A stretch of DNA of 64,000 nt, taken from contig JAWUVO010000087.1 of the NCBI GenBank assembly GCA_034112325.1, positions 1 through 64,000 of the forward strand. Reading direction: 5' to 3'. The translations under genes were made by a program, and so were the position numbers. Source of the stretch: Bermanella sp034112325. GTDB lineage: Bacteria; Pseudomonadota; Gammaproteobacteria; Pseudomonadales; Oceanobacteraceae. Positions 18,224 through 26,652 of this stretch are shown in pieces. The notes beneath the pieces were generated by a model. The model saw only the letters and a list, made by a program, of their open reading frames with translations, was not told the DNA's origin and searched no databases. Position 1 is the stretch's first letter; the number at the start of each line of letters is the position of its first letter.

Positions 18224-19039
18224 TTAAACGTCTAACTCAATAAAAATTGGCGCGTGATCGCTAGGTTTTTCCATTGCCCTTGTGTCGTAATCGATTCCGG
18301 CATTAATTAGTCTTTCCGTTAGTGGCTTAGTGATAAGTATCATATCAATTCTCAAACCACGCTTTGGACTGTCATCAAACCCTTTGCTTCTGTAATCAAA
18401 CCAGCTAAAACGGTCACTTACATCAGGGTTAAGCATTCGGTAACTATCCACTAGGCCCCAGTCTTGAAGTTCTTTAACCCACTCACGTTCTTCGGGAAGA
18501 AAAGCGCACTTACCGGTTTTTAACCAGCGCTTTTTATTGGGCTCGCCTATACCTATATCGTTATCTAACGGCGCTACATTTAAGTCACCCATGACTACCA
18601 CGTTATCACTTGGCAAGAAGTTATCGTTTAAATATTGCATCAAGTCTTTATAGTATTTTTGTTTGGCGGGAAACTTAGTCTCGTGAGATCGACTTTCACC
18701 TTGTGGGAAATAACCATTTAAAATATGTAATATTTCGTTTTCTGCAAAACTATAAGAAGTATGAATAAATCTTTTTTGATCGTCGTCGCTATCTGACGGG
18801 TACCCTTTATGGGTTTCAATCGGTTCAATATCAGACAGTGTGGCTACGCCATAATGAGCTTTTTGACTGTGTACCTCAGTATGCCAGCCAATATTCTTTA
18901 CTTCTTCTAGGGGAAATTGTTCTGGGGTCGCTTTTACTTCTTGTAGGCCCAAGATATTGGCATTAAGTTTTGCCTTAATTGCTTCTAGTTGATGTAGTCT
19001 AGCTCTGACGCCATTTACGTTAAATGAGACAATTTTCAT
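18224..19039 (-). CDS. xthA: Exodeoxyribonuclease III
   Basis: A DNA repair nuclease: AP endonuclease and 3'-5' exonuclease acting at abasic sites and 3' blocks. I chose ATG 19039 (271 residues), giving the standard start MKIVSFNVNGVRARLHQLE; an in-frame start 36 bases upstream adds an unmatched tail. Catalytic elements are visible: E34 in LGLQEVKA, GYFPQGESR near 112, GDLNVAPLDNDIG near 150-162, and the C-terminal SDHAPI. Length and order match E. coli ExoIII closely. Confidence 0.95.
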   Translation of the reverse strand: MKIVSFNVNGVRARLHQLEAIKAKLNANILGLQEVKATPEQFPLEEVKNIGWHTEVHSQKAHYGVATLSDIEPIETHKGYPSDSDDDQKRFIHTSYSFAENEILHILNGYFPQGESRSHETKFPAKQKYYKDLMQYLNDNFLPSDNVVVMGDLNVAPLDNDIGIGEPNKKRWLKTGKCAFLPEEREWVKELQDWGLVDSYRMLNPDVSDRFSWFDYRSKGFDDSPKRGLRIDMILITKPLTERLINAGIDYDTRAMEKPSDHAPIFIELDV

Positions 19040-19109
19040 TTTTGAATCCGTGACCTTTTTACTTAATGTCGGCATTATATGCAGTAATATTTATAAAGGT
19101 TAGTGATTT

Positions 19110-19946
19110 ATGGAATTGTTATCTACAGATCCAACTTACGCAGGGTTTCTAATTGTCGATCTTATAGCAATTGTTGGCTTGGTAGGCGCTATGCGATGGC
19201 TAAGTCGCTTTTTGGTAAAGCCGGCAAATATACATTCAGAGGCCAGTAATATTGAGACTTCAGCCGCTGTAATAGCGCTGATGCTAGCTTTAACAGGTGT
19301 TGCTTCTGGCACATTCAGTTTGACCTTGTTAGACGAGTGGTTGCTGGTAACAAGCTATGGCCTGCTTGCAATCGTACTGCTTAGATTAGGGGCTTGGTTA
19401 CAAGATAAAATAGTACTGCCAGCGTTAAACCTCTCTTCGGCCACCCGGCAAGGCAATGTTGCAGCAGCCTTAATAACCGGTGCTCATCTTATTGGTACTG
19501 CCATTGTTATTCAGTCTTCTATGAAATGGACATCACAAGATGCAAACCTTGGTTTGATCGCTTTGCTTTTAGGTTTTGTCATCTCCCAATTTTTACTTGC
19601 TTTGGAAACTAGGTTGAGGCTTCTTTGGACTGGGGGTGGTTTAATAAACGCGATTGAAAGCAAGCAAACTACCGTTATTCTTAAAGCCGCATTTCAGCAT
19701 ATTGGCGCGGCTATGGCCATAAGTGGCAGCGCACATTTTGCCTCGGCAATAGAATACCAGCTAGAGCTTGCAGTGGTAGCTTGGCTAGTCAGTTCAATTA
19801 TATTTTTAGTGGCATATCTTGCATTGGCAGAAATATGTGTGCGCTTAATACTGCCAAAAAACAAAACAATAGAAGAGGGCAGAGCCACTTTGGAAGGCGC
19901 TATTTACTTAGGTTGGGGATTTATTCTCCCAGCGCTAGTTACTTAG
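19110..19946 (+). CDS. DUF350 integral membrane protein (two copies of the domain)
   Basis: A 278-residue inner-membrane protein with about eight hydrophobic helices. The two halves look like tandem DUF350 units (first about 15-135, second about 140-275), recognised from the patterns NIETSAAVIALMLAL and ATLEGAIYLGWGF. The function of DUF350 proteins is not known; some are linked to glutathionylspermidine-type genes, which are absent here. It converges with the tyrosine recombinase gene, and its stop codon lies inside a 12-bp tandem repeat. Confidence 0.8.
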   Translation: MELLSTDPTYAGFLIVDLIAIVGLVGAMRWLSRFLVKPANIHSEASNIETSAAVIALMLALTGVASGTFSLTLLDEWLLVTSYGLLAIVLLRLGAWLQDKIVLPALNLSSATRQGNVAAALITGAHLIGTAIVIQSSMKWTSQDANLGLIALLLGFVISQFLLALETRLRLLWTGGGLINAIESKQTTVILKAAFQHIGAAMAISGSAHFASAIEYQLELAVVAWLVSSIIFLVAYLALAEICVRLILPKNKTIEEGRATLEGAIYLGWGFILPALVT

Positions 19947-19970
19947 TTAGTTACTTAGTTAGTTACTTAG
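19936..19970. repeat. 12-bp tandem repeat, about 2.9 copies
   Basis: The unit TAGTTACTTAGT is repeated almost three times without mismatch. It spans the last codons of the DUF350 gene and touches the last codons of the convergent recombinase gene. TAG recurs in every copy, so slippage by one unit would barely change the DUF350 protein end. Confidence 0.85.
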
Positions 19971-21205
19971 CTATCTTCTGCATTTCGAATTATCGTTTTA
20001 TTAATGGCGCTTGCGTGTCTTTCACGCAGTTCGCTATCAATATACTTATCGGTTGTAGCCATACTAGAATGACCAGCGTCCTCTTTTACATGTTCCCGAG
20101 GACGTATTTTTACATCTTCAGAAATACCTGTGTGCCGTAGCCAATGCACAGTGGCCGCTTTCAATTCTAAAGCTTCACTCGATTGGCCTTGTTGAGCCAG
20201 TGATTCATAAGCTAAGTCAAAACACTGCTGCACTAAGTTTCTAATTTGACGTGTACTAGTAACAGAGCCTTTACCTTGGATTTTGGCAATCAAGGGCGTG
20301 GCTTCGCCAGGAAAAGGCAAGCTAGGCAAGCCCAGGTGTAAGCGGTAGCGTTTAAGCGCTGCAATCATGCCATTTGATACTGTGATTACTCGGCTTTTAT
20401 TTCCCTTACCAACTACATGGAACCACCAGTTTCTGTCTTGATCGGCTCTAAAATCACCCATCACAGGGATTGACCGTTCATCTGCAACAAGCTCAGAAAT
20501 TCGCAGGTACATACCTAACAAACAGTTTAAAATAAATAATGTGCGCTCATGCTGGTTAGGGTGGTCTTTTGCTAACTTCTCAGTTATGCGCATTACTTCA
20601 TCCCACTGATAGTTACTTATTCTTCTGACCGGTGCGGCATTTTGCGAGGTCTGAATAAAGCGACTCTTTTGTCTGACCAGCGCCACAGGATTACCGGTGA
20701 CAAATTCTTCTTGAATCAAAAAATTAAAAAATGAACTAAGAATAGCAAAGGCCGATTGAATTGCTTTTTGTGACGGGGAGTAATTATCAACAGATGATTT
20801 TTGTTTTAATGCTTTATTGTAAGGGACAACAAATGGACGCCAATCTGGATTTTGAATTCTTAGTCCGTTTTTGTTTTTAAATCGAGCCACGTTTTTTAAG
20901 CCGATCCAGGTGGTTGGTGGATTGATAGAGAATTCTAAGTACTGTTCAATATGTTCGCGCTTAAGCTTAGTTAAATTCAAATCTGTTTTTAACCAAACCC
21001 ATTGCAATAGCCTTTCTACTTCTCTGCGATAAGAGTTGAATGTAGCGGTACTGCCCTTATAACTTATTAAATATCGTAAGCTAAAATAATAATCCTGTTG
21101 CTTTTCTGCTGACAACTCAGGGGCGATAACCTCAGCACCAGATCTAAATGGATCTGGTAGGAAGTCTAGGTTATCAAAAATTGCGCTAGGAATAGAACAG
21201 GGCAT
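19967..21205 (-). CDS. Tyrosine-type site-specific recombinase (orphan integrase)
   Basis: A 412-residue tyrosine recombinase. The N-terminal part (about 35-165) is a SAM-like core-binding region; the C-terminal catalytic domain keeps every active-site residue: R235 in LRISEL, K267 in GKGNKSR, H354 and R357 in VHWLRHTG, H379 in AGHSSMATT and Y388 in DKYID, so it should be active. It is longer than XerC/XerD (about 300). The ATG directly follows the pyrC stop, so it is translationally coupled to a pyrimidine gene. No excisionase, phage genes, tRNA or att-like repeats flank it. Its target is unknown. Confidence 0.9.
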   Translation of the reverse strand: MPCSIPSAIFDNLDFLPDPFRSGAEVIAPELSAEKQQDYYFSLRYLISYKGSTATFNSYRREVERLLQWVWLKTDLNLTKLKREHIEQYLEFSINPPTTWIGLKNVARFKNKNGLRIQNPDWRPFVVPYNKALKQKSSVDNYSPSQKAIQSAFAILSSFFNFLIQEEFVTGNPVALVRQKSRFIQTSQNAAPVRRISNYQWDEVMRITEKLAKDHPNQHERTLFILNCLLGMYLRISELVADERSIPVMGDFRADQDRNWWFHVVGKGNKSRVITVSNGMIAALKRYRLHLGLPSLPFPGEATPLIAKIQGKGSVTSTRQIRNLVQQCFDLAYESLAQQGQSSEALELKAATVHWLRHTGISEDVKIRPREHVKEDAGHSSMATTDKYIDSELRERHASAINKTIIRNAEDS

Positions 21206-22240
21206 TTATTTTTTAATTTTCCAGTTAATGGTTTCGCCGGCTCTTAATGGCACAATAACGTCGCCAGCAAACTCCATTTCCAACGGTGCTGTCCAAGGTT
21301 GTTTAATCAAGGTGATGGTGTCTGAGTTACGCTTAAGACCATAAAAGTCTGCACCGTGAAAGCTTGCGAATCCCTCAAGTTTATCAAGCGCACCAAGGTC
21401 ATCAAAAATATCAGCGTATAATTCAATTGCCGCGTAAGAAGAAAAGCAACCAGCACAACCGCATGCATTTTCCTTTTTATTTTTAGCGTGTGGCGCAGAA
21501 TCGGTACCCAAGAAAAAGCTTTTGTGACCACTGGCCACAACGTCTTGCAAAGCTTGCTGGTGAGTATTTCTTTTTAAGATAGGTAAGCAATAAAAGTGTG
21601 GCTTTATTCCGCCTACAAGCATGTGATTACGATTATAGGCTAGGTGTTGGACTGTGATTGTTGCGCCAACATTATCACCCTGAGATTTGACAAATTCAGC
21701 CGATTCTTTAGTTGTTATGTGCTCAACCACCATCTTTAGATTTGGAACATCGATTACTAATTTGGCAAGCACTCTGTCTAAAAATTCTTTTTCGCGGTCA
21801 AATATATCAACATGGCTATCTGTTACTTCGCCATGAACTAGTAAGGGCATGTCGTTGGCGGCCAGTGCTTCAGCAATGTCTTTTAAGCGTGACATATCGG
21901 TAAGACCAGAATCTGAATTGGTGGTGGCACCGGCTGGATAAAGTTTAGCGGCTACTATTTGGCCCGTTTTAGCGGCTTCAGCAATAATCTCTGGTGTGGT
22001 GTTATCGGTTAAATAAAGCACCATTAATGGTTTGAAATTAGCACCTTTAGGGACATGGGTATTAATTCGATCTAAATAGCCCAGTGCTTGCTCGGCATTC
22101 ATTACAGGCGGTGTAAGATTGGGCATTATTATCGCGCGACCCATGACACTTGCGGTTGGCGGTACTGTGTATTGTAAAAAATCACCATCTCTTAGGTGTA
22201 TATGCCAATCGTCGGGTCTAACAATCGTTAGTTCATTCAT
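21206..22240 (-). CDS. pyrC: Dihydroorotase
   Basis: Catalyses cyclisation of carbamoyl aspartate to dihydroorotate in pyrimidine synthesis. The 344-residue product is of the E. coli PyrC type: RPDDWHIHLRDGD at the N-terminus with metal ligands H13 and H15, MPNLTPPV near 39, the carboxylated lysine region AAKLYPAGATTNSD near 98-111, and GTDSAPH near 246. The length is standard. It is transcribed away from the cheW-CZB gene; the recombinase gene follows it with no spacer. Confidence 0.96.
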   Translation of the reverse strand: MNELTIVRPDDWHIHLRDGDFLQYTVPPTASVMGRAIIMPNLTPPVMNAEQALGYLDRINTHVPKGANFKPLMVLYLTDNTTPEIIAEAAKTGQIVAAKLYPAGATTNSDSGLTDMSRLKDIAEALAANDMPLLVHGEVTDSHVDIFDREKEFLDRVLAKLVIDVPNLKMVVEHITTKESAEFVKSQGDNVGATITVQHLAYNRNHMLVGGIKPHFYCLPILKRNTHQQALQDVVASGHKSFFLGTDSAPHAKNKKENACGCAGCFSSYAAIELYADIFDDLGALDKLEGFASFHGADFYGLKRNSDTITLIKQPWTAPLEMEFAGDVIVPLRAGETINWKIKK

Positions 22241-22378
22241 AAATATTAAAACCTTAATGTAAAAATTATGCGCAATATTATAACAAAAACCAGTTTGCTG
22301 TCCTTATTAACCCAGAGTAATTAACTCACATGCTTAAATTAAGCGGTTTATTATGTGTTTTACCATAATACTCAATTA

Positions 22379-22402
22379 TTCCGATAATAACAATTATCGG
22401 AA
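22379..22402. repeat. Perfect 10-bp inverted repeat between pyrC and the cheW-CZB gene
   Basis: TTCCGATAAT (22379-22388) and ATTATCGGAA (22393-22402) are separated by AACA. No T-run follows on either strand, and both flanking genes are transcribed away from it. It is therefore more likely an operator than a terminator. Its regulator is unknown. Confidence 0.6.
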
Positions 22403-22517
22403 ATAGTAGTTACTTGTGAGTGAGTTATTAACCCAATACAGTTGTATAAATTGCATATACCCATCTATTACCTAAACTTAAGCTAAATATGGGATTTATC
22501 ATTGTCGGATTATAATT

Positions 22518-23369
22518 ATGGAAACTGCTGCTGAAATTAAGGAAGTCGAGGGACTTTATGAGGGTGTTAGTTATATTGAAGTTATTACCTTTTTTGTAGG
22601 CGGTACTCAATATGCTACACCTGTCAGCGAAGTTCGGTATATTGAGCAAGATAAGCGTAAAACTACTCGTATTGAACTTGATCAAAAATTAGGTGCAGAG
22701 GTAACAACTTATCAGGGCAAGCCTGTCCCAATTTACGATTTTGCTAACTTAATGGGATGTGAAGCTGAGTATAAAAAGAATTTAGACTTCCTTGCTATCT
22801 TAACCGCCAGACAGCGGGATCATGAAGATTGGATTGTTAATTTAGAATCTAGTCTTAAAAACAATACTGAATTTAAGGGCGCTTTAGATGCTACTCAATG
22901 TGAGCTTGGCAAATGGTTGAGCGACTATAAGGCAGACGATGAAATACTCGCAGAAATTTTATCTAGCTTTTCTGAGCCCCACGAAGCATTACATGCCTTA
23001 GCTGGCGAGTTACTTGCGCAGCGTGATATTGGCGAGCTCGATAAGGCGCTAGAAGTATTAAAATATCAAAAGACACGTTCGTTTGCTAAAATAATTGACA
23101 TATTTGAATCGGCAAAGGAACGAGTGATAAATATTACACGCCCTATTCTTCTATATATTGATACATCAAAGAAGTTAATCGCCGTTCGCCTTAACGCTAT
23201 AAGTGACATTGTTAGCTATAAAAAAACTGCGTTCACTTCTCAATCAGATGTAGATGATAATAAAAAACTGAATAATCTAACGTTTGTTGCAGGTTATCTT
23301 GAGAATGAAGGTAATGAGCCACCTTGTGTGTTGCTAGATTGGAGGCTTTTCACAAGTCCTAATGCTTAA
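22518..23369 (+). CDS. CheW-like coupling protein with inserted CZB zinc-binding domain
   Basis: A 283-residue cytosolic chemotaxis-type protein. Residues about 20-80 look like the first half of CheW (FFVGGTQYATPVSEVRYIE, then the PVPIYDFANLMG strand). Residues about 95-170 match the chemoreceptor zinc-binding (CZB) domain: H102, C128 in CELGKWL, H155 and H159 in PHEALH. From about 205, LLYIDTSKKLIAVRLNAISDIV and VLLDWRLF look like the second half of CheW. CZB thus seems inserted into the CheW fold, which could tie receptor coupling to zinc or hypochlorous acid sensing as known for CZB receptors. No cheA is adjacent. It is monocistronic with its own terminator. Confidence 0.85.
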   Translation: METAAEIKEVEGLYEGVSYIEVITFFVGGTQYATPVSEVRYIEQDKRKTTRIELDQKLGAEVTTYQGKPVPIYDFANLMGCEAEYKKNLDFLAILTARQRDHEDWIVNLESSLKNNTEFKGALDATQCELGKWLSDYKADDEILAEILSSFSEPHEALHALAGELLAQRDIGELDKALEVLKYQKTRSFAKIIDIFESAKERVINITRPILLYIDTSKKLIAVRLNAISDIVSYKKTAFTSQSDVDDNKKLNNLTFVAGYLENEGNEPPCVLLDWRLFTSPNA

Positions 23370-23381
23370 TGTAAACGAATA

Positions 23382-23424
23382 CAAAAAAAGGCTTGGAGAT
23401 TAATTATCTGCAAGCCTTTTTTAT
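23382..23424. terminator. Bidirectional terminator between cheW-CZB and gor
   Basis: AAAAAGGCTTG and CAAGCCTTTTT arms (23385-23395 and 23411-23421) enclose a 15-base loop. The A-run and T-run make it usable for both convergent genes. Confidence 0.85.
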
Positions 23425-23457
23425 TGTTTTATCGCTTAATTAAACCAGCTGGTCACA

Positions 23458-24807
23458 CTAGGATCTAGGTGTTCGCATTGTCACAAACTCTTCAGCTGAA
23501 CTAGGGTGAATACCTATCGTGCTATCGAATACAGCCTTACTTGCACCTGCTTTTATGGCAATGGCAATGCCTTGCATTATTTCGGCGGCATGCTCTCCAA
23601 CCATATGGGCACCAATCACTTTATCATTTTCAGAATTAACAATCAGCTTCATATAAGTGCGCTCTATAGAGTCCGTAAGCGTTAATCTTAGAGCTTTAAA
23701 TTCACTTTCGAAAACAGTTATGCCAACCCCCTGTTCTTTGGCTTGCTCTTCAGTTAATCCTACAGTTGCTAGACTAGGTTGGCTAAAAACAGCGGTTGGT
23801 ATATCTGAGTAGGTTAAAACCTCGTCAGAGCCTTGATACTGCTGACGTAAAAATGTCATGGCTTCAGCCAGTGCAACCGGTGTTAACTGCGGAGTATCAA
23901 TTAAGTCACCCATGGCATAAATACCAGGTGACGATGTTTCAAATTTATCGTTTACTTTTATCGTGTTATTTTTATTAAGCGCGATATTTAACTCATTGAT
24001 GCCTAAATTTTCAATATTAGGATTTCGGCCAGCAGTATTAATAACTAAATCGGCCTCTTCTATTCTTCCTGATTTAAATGAGACTAAAAATTTATCACCT
24101 TTTTGCTTGATAGATAACGGTGGCTCAGGAATAAGCTCTATCCCTTTTTTTAGAATTTCACGTTCAGCAATCTCTCTGGTTGATCCATCAAAACCTCTTA
24201 GAAGTTTGCCAGATCGGGATGCTATTTTAACATCACAGCCAAGATTGTTTAAAATACCTGAAAATTCAACAGCAATATATCCGCTTCCTACTACCACTAC
24301 AGATTTTGGAAATGTCTCCATGTAGAAAAAGTCATTACTGTTTATCGCAAGCTCTTCACCTTCTATCCCTAGTGATGCTGGCCAGCCGCCGGTAGCTAAT
24401 AATATTTTTTCTGATGTATAGTTTTTGCCTTCTACAGTGACCGTATTTTCACCATTTAACTTACCGTGCCCCCATAGTGTAGTGACGCCACTGTTATCTA
24501 AAAGGCCTTTATAAATACCGTTTAAACGTTCTATTTCTTTGGTTTTGTTGTCACGCAAGGTTGGCCAGTTAAACTCTTTGAGTTCGTAGTTAAGGCCGTA
24601 ACTAGCAGCCTCGTGTGCATATTGAGTAAATTCACTGGCGTAAACAAACATTTTTTTAGGTACGCAACCTACATTTACACAAGTGCCGCCAAGATAACGA
24701 GACTCAACTACAGCTACTTTTTTACCCATGGTGGCGGCCATTCTACTTGCCCTTACTCCAGCAGAGCCTGCGCCAATGACAATTAAATCAAAATCGAATT
24801 CACTCAT
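23458..24807 (-). CDS. gor: Glutathione-disulfide reductase
   Basis: An NADPH-dependent flavoenzyme that regenerates reduced glutathione in the cytosol. The 449-residue product has the FAD fold VIGAGSAGVRASR near 10-22, the redox disulfide C43/C48 in GGTCVNVGCVPKK, an NAD(P) fold VVVVGSGYIAVEFSGIL near 170, and the C-terminal IGIHPSSAEEFVTMR carrying the catalytic histidine. GSAGVR and the FVYASEF segment favour glutathione reductase over lipoamide dehydrogenase. It lies downstream of gspM on the same strand, 146 bases away, and probably has its own promoter in that gap. Confidence 0.93.
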   Translation of the reverse strand: MSEFDFDLIVIGAGSAGVRASRMAATMGKKVAVVESRYLGGTCVNVGCVPKKMFVYASEFTQYAHEAASYGLNYELKEFNWPTLRDNKTKEIERLNGIYKGLLDNSGVTTLWGHGKLNGENTVTVEGKNYTSEKILLATGGWPASLGIEGEELAINSNDFFYMETFPKSVVVVGSGYIAVEFSGILNNLGCDVKIASRSGKLLRGFDGSTREIAEREILKKGIELIPEPPLSIKQKGDKFLVSFKSGRIEEADLVINTAGRNPNIENLGINELNIALNKNNTIKVNDKFETSSPGIYAMGDLIDTPQLTPVALAEAMTFLRQQYQGSDEVLTYSDIPTAVFSQPSLATVGLTEEQAKEQGVGITVFESEFKALRLTLTDSIERTYMKLIVNSENDKVIGAHMVGEHAAEIMQGIAIAIKAGASKAVFDSTIGIHPSSAEEFVTMRTPRS

Positions 24808-24953
24808 TATTTACTCTTTTTACTCTTGAAAGCTTTATATTGAATAGGACATTGAAATACACTGGTTACTATTCTTTAAATAGTGTCGAGCCTTCAATAT
24901 CTAATAATCTAATGCCGCACTGTTATTACAGCTGGTTAATTATAGTTAGCTAA

Positions 24954-25484
24954 TTATAGCTTTAGCACAGCTCTTAAATTTACTGTACCTGCTCCGACTT
25001 TATCTACAGAGATTTGTTCAACTTTAATTCCTTTTTGAGACTCTAGAGTTTCGATCCAATCTATAGAAGAATCAAAACTCACCTTCTCTAACCAAACTCT
25101 TAAGCCGCTATCTCCATTAGGTTCAAAGCGTTTAAGCTTAATACCTTTTGTCTTTGCCATGCTATTGACTAGGCTTAGTATCGATTCATTACCATTAGAT
25201 CCAGTATTAGAGGTCCCTTGTACTAGGTAAGCATTTTCTTTTAGCTTTGTGTGAAACTTTAGTTCGCTTACAAGTTTGCTTTCAGCTTGTTTTACACTTG
25301 TAATAGTAGGCTGAACTATCCATGCAAAAATTAAAGCTAGTGCTATTAATATAGCCAACGCCTTTAGTACTAATGCATCTTTTGAAGGCAGCGCTTGATA
25401 CCAGTCATTACTCTTTTTATAAATATCACTGGTGATTAAGCGTTGATGGATTTTTTCTTTTAAAAGTGAGATTTTATCATCCAT
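24954..25484 (-). CDS. gspM: Type II secretion system protein GspM
   Basis: An inner-membrane platform protein that stabilises GspL. In 176 residues it has a cytoplasmic N-terminus with the family sequence NDWYQALPSKDALVLKAL near 26-43, one transmembrane helix (about 41-60), a coiled stretch, and a ferredoxin-like periplasmic domain ending in GAGTVNLRAVLKL. It is the last gene of the gsp operon and its start overlaps the end of gspL by 8 bases. gspN does not follow. A short AT-rich repeat (TAATTATAG twice, about 24935-24960) lies at its 3' end. Confidence 0.9.
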   Translation of the reverse strand: MDDKISLLKEKIHQRLITSDIYKKSNDWYQALPSKDALVLKALAILIALALIFAWIVQPTITSVKQAESKLVSELKFHTKLKENAYLVQGTSNTGSNGNESILSLVNSMAKTKGIKLKRFEPNGDSGLRVWLEKVSFDSSIDWIETLESQKGIKVEQISVDKVGAGTVNLRAVLKL

Positions 25485-26652
25485 TTGATTTCACCTTAAT
25501 AACCCCTTTAACCACATTGCCAGATTGGTTTGCCGATGCGATGTCTACTTGCAAACCTTTTGTTGTTAGCTTTTGTTTAATTTGTTCCAATTGATTTACG
25601 CTAGAGCACGTAAGTGAGATTTCTAATAGTTTATTTTTTTCATTATATTTTATTGAACTATATTCAATATCCTTGAAATCATTAATCACACTTGCGGTGT
25701 CACCTAGTAATGTTGTAAATGTACCGCCACCCTTACCTATTCCGGCCGCATTTTTAATGTAATCGTTGAATTGCCTTTTCATTAATCTTTCTCGCACGAT
25801 TTCATTAGGAAATAGTTGTTTATAAAACTCGATAGAGGCCTGTTCTACGGCCCTTGCTTTACTTTCAGTCTGAGCTTTATAAATTTGAGCGATGAAGAAT
25901 CCAACAAATAAAATGACTGCTAGTAGTAGTATCACGCCCTTGAATTTTGATAGCTTGTCGCTACTCTGCTTTTGTATTTTTTTAAATTCGCCAGTAAATA
26001 GTGATGTTTTTTTAACGTCAATCTTGTTCAGTTTTTCAATTATTATTTGCTTATCAAGTTGTTTTGTCTCGACGTCTAGATTATCCAGTTGCGCTAATAA
26101 AAGATCATCTATCGCCCCTTCCTTTCCTGGCGATAGATCGCAAATATTTACAACTTTTATTTCTTTGTTAGCCTCTAGTATTGGAGCCAGGCTGTGCTCT
26201 AAAAATAACGTTGGTAAGCTGAAGGCATTTAACTCATCTACCTTTACCAAGGCAATACTGTCTATCAGTACCACTGTTATACAATCAGGAATAAATGGCA
26301 GGCTGCTTGGTAGATAGTTTATTGAGGCTACACTATTATCTTCTGAAAAAGATCTCACTAGATTTTTTGTTGTTACTAGAGCGTAGGCTTTACCAGCTTC
26401 TTTGCCTATGTATTTTATATGAGTGTTCTCTAGATCGCTGCTGATAGATTCCTCTATAGCAAACGGCAATGCTTTTTCAATTTGTTTGTCTTGTTTAAGC
26501 GGCATGACAACTGAAATAATATTAATAGCATTATCTATGATAAAAATGCTTTTATTATTAATGTCTTCACTTGTTGTTAGTATCTGCAAGTTCAAACTAT
26601 CATCGAATTGATAGTAAGTTTTGTCTGAGCTATTTAGTAATAATGTATTCAT
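25477..26652 (-). CDS. gspL: Type II secretion system protein GspL
   Basis: The bitopic platform protein that links the GspE ATPase to the pseudopilus. I chose ATG 26652 (391 residues) because it overlaps the gspK stop as TAATG; an in-frame start 15 bases upstream is possible. The N-terminal about 230 residues form the actin-like cytoplasmic domain that binds GspE (MPLKQDKQIEKALPFAIEE near 50), a transmembrane helix spans about 240-260, and a periplasmic domain ends the protein. Sequence is divergent, as usual for GspL; operon position supports the call. Confidence 0.9.
   Translation of the reverse strand: MNTLLLNSSDKTYYQFDDSLNLQILTTSEDINNKSIFIIDNAINIISVVMPLKQDKQIEKALPFAIEESISSDLENTHIKYIGKEAGKAYALVTTKNLVRSFSEDNSVASINYLPSSLPFIPDCITVVLIDSIALVKVDELNAFSLPTLFLEHSLAPILEANKEIKVVNICDLSPGKEGAIDDLLLAQLDNLDVETKQLDKQIIIEKLNKIDVKKTSLFTGEFKKIQKQSSDKLSKFKGVILLLAVILFVGFFIAQIYKAQTESKARAVEQASIEFYKQLFPNEIVRERLMKRQFNDYIKNAAGIGKGGGTFTTLLGDTASVINDFKDIEYSSIKYNEKNKLLEISLTCSSVNQLEQIKQKLTTKGLQVDIASANQSGNVVKGVIKVKSNG

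Noticed and set aside
22267..22290. Sequence reminiscent of a dif site (TGCGCAATATTATAAC) near the tyrosine recombinase
   Set aside because: The second arm does not match the XerD-side consensus, and the first arm is broken; no convincing dif geometry.
25892..26317. 141-residue plus-strand frame inside gspL
   Set aside because: Serine/phenylalanine-rich translation of the complement of gspL, no ribosome site, operon continuity on the other strand.
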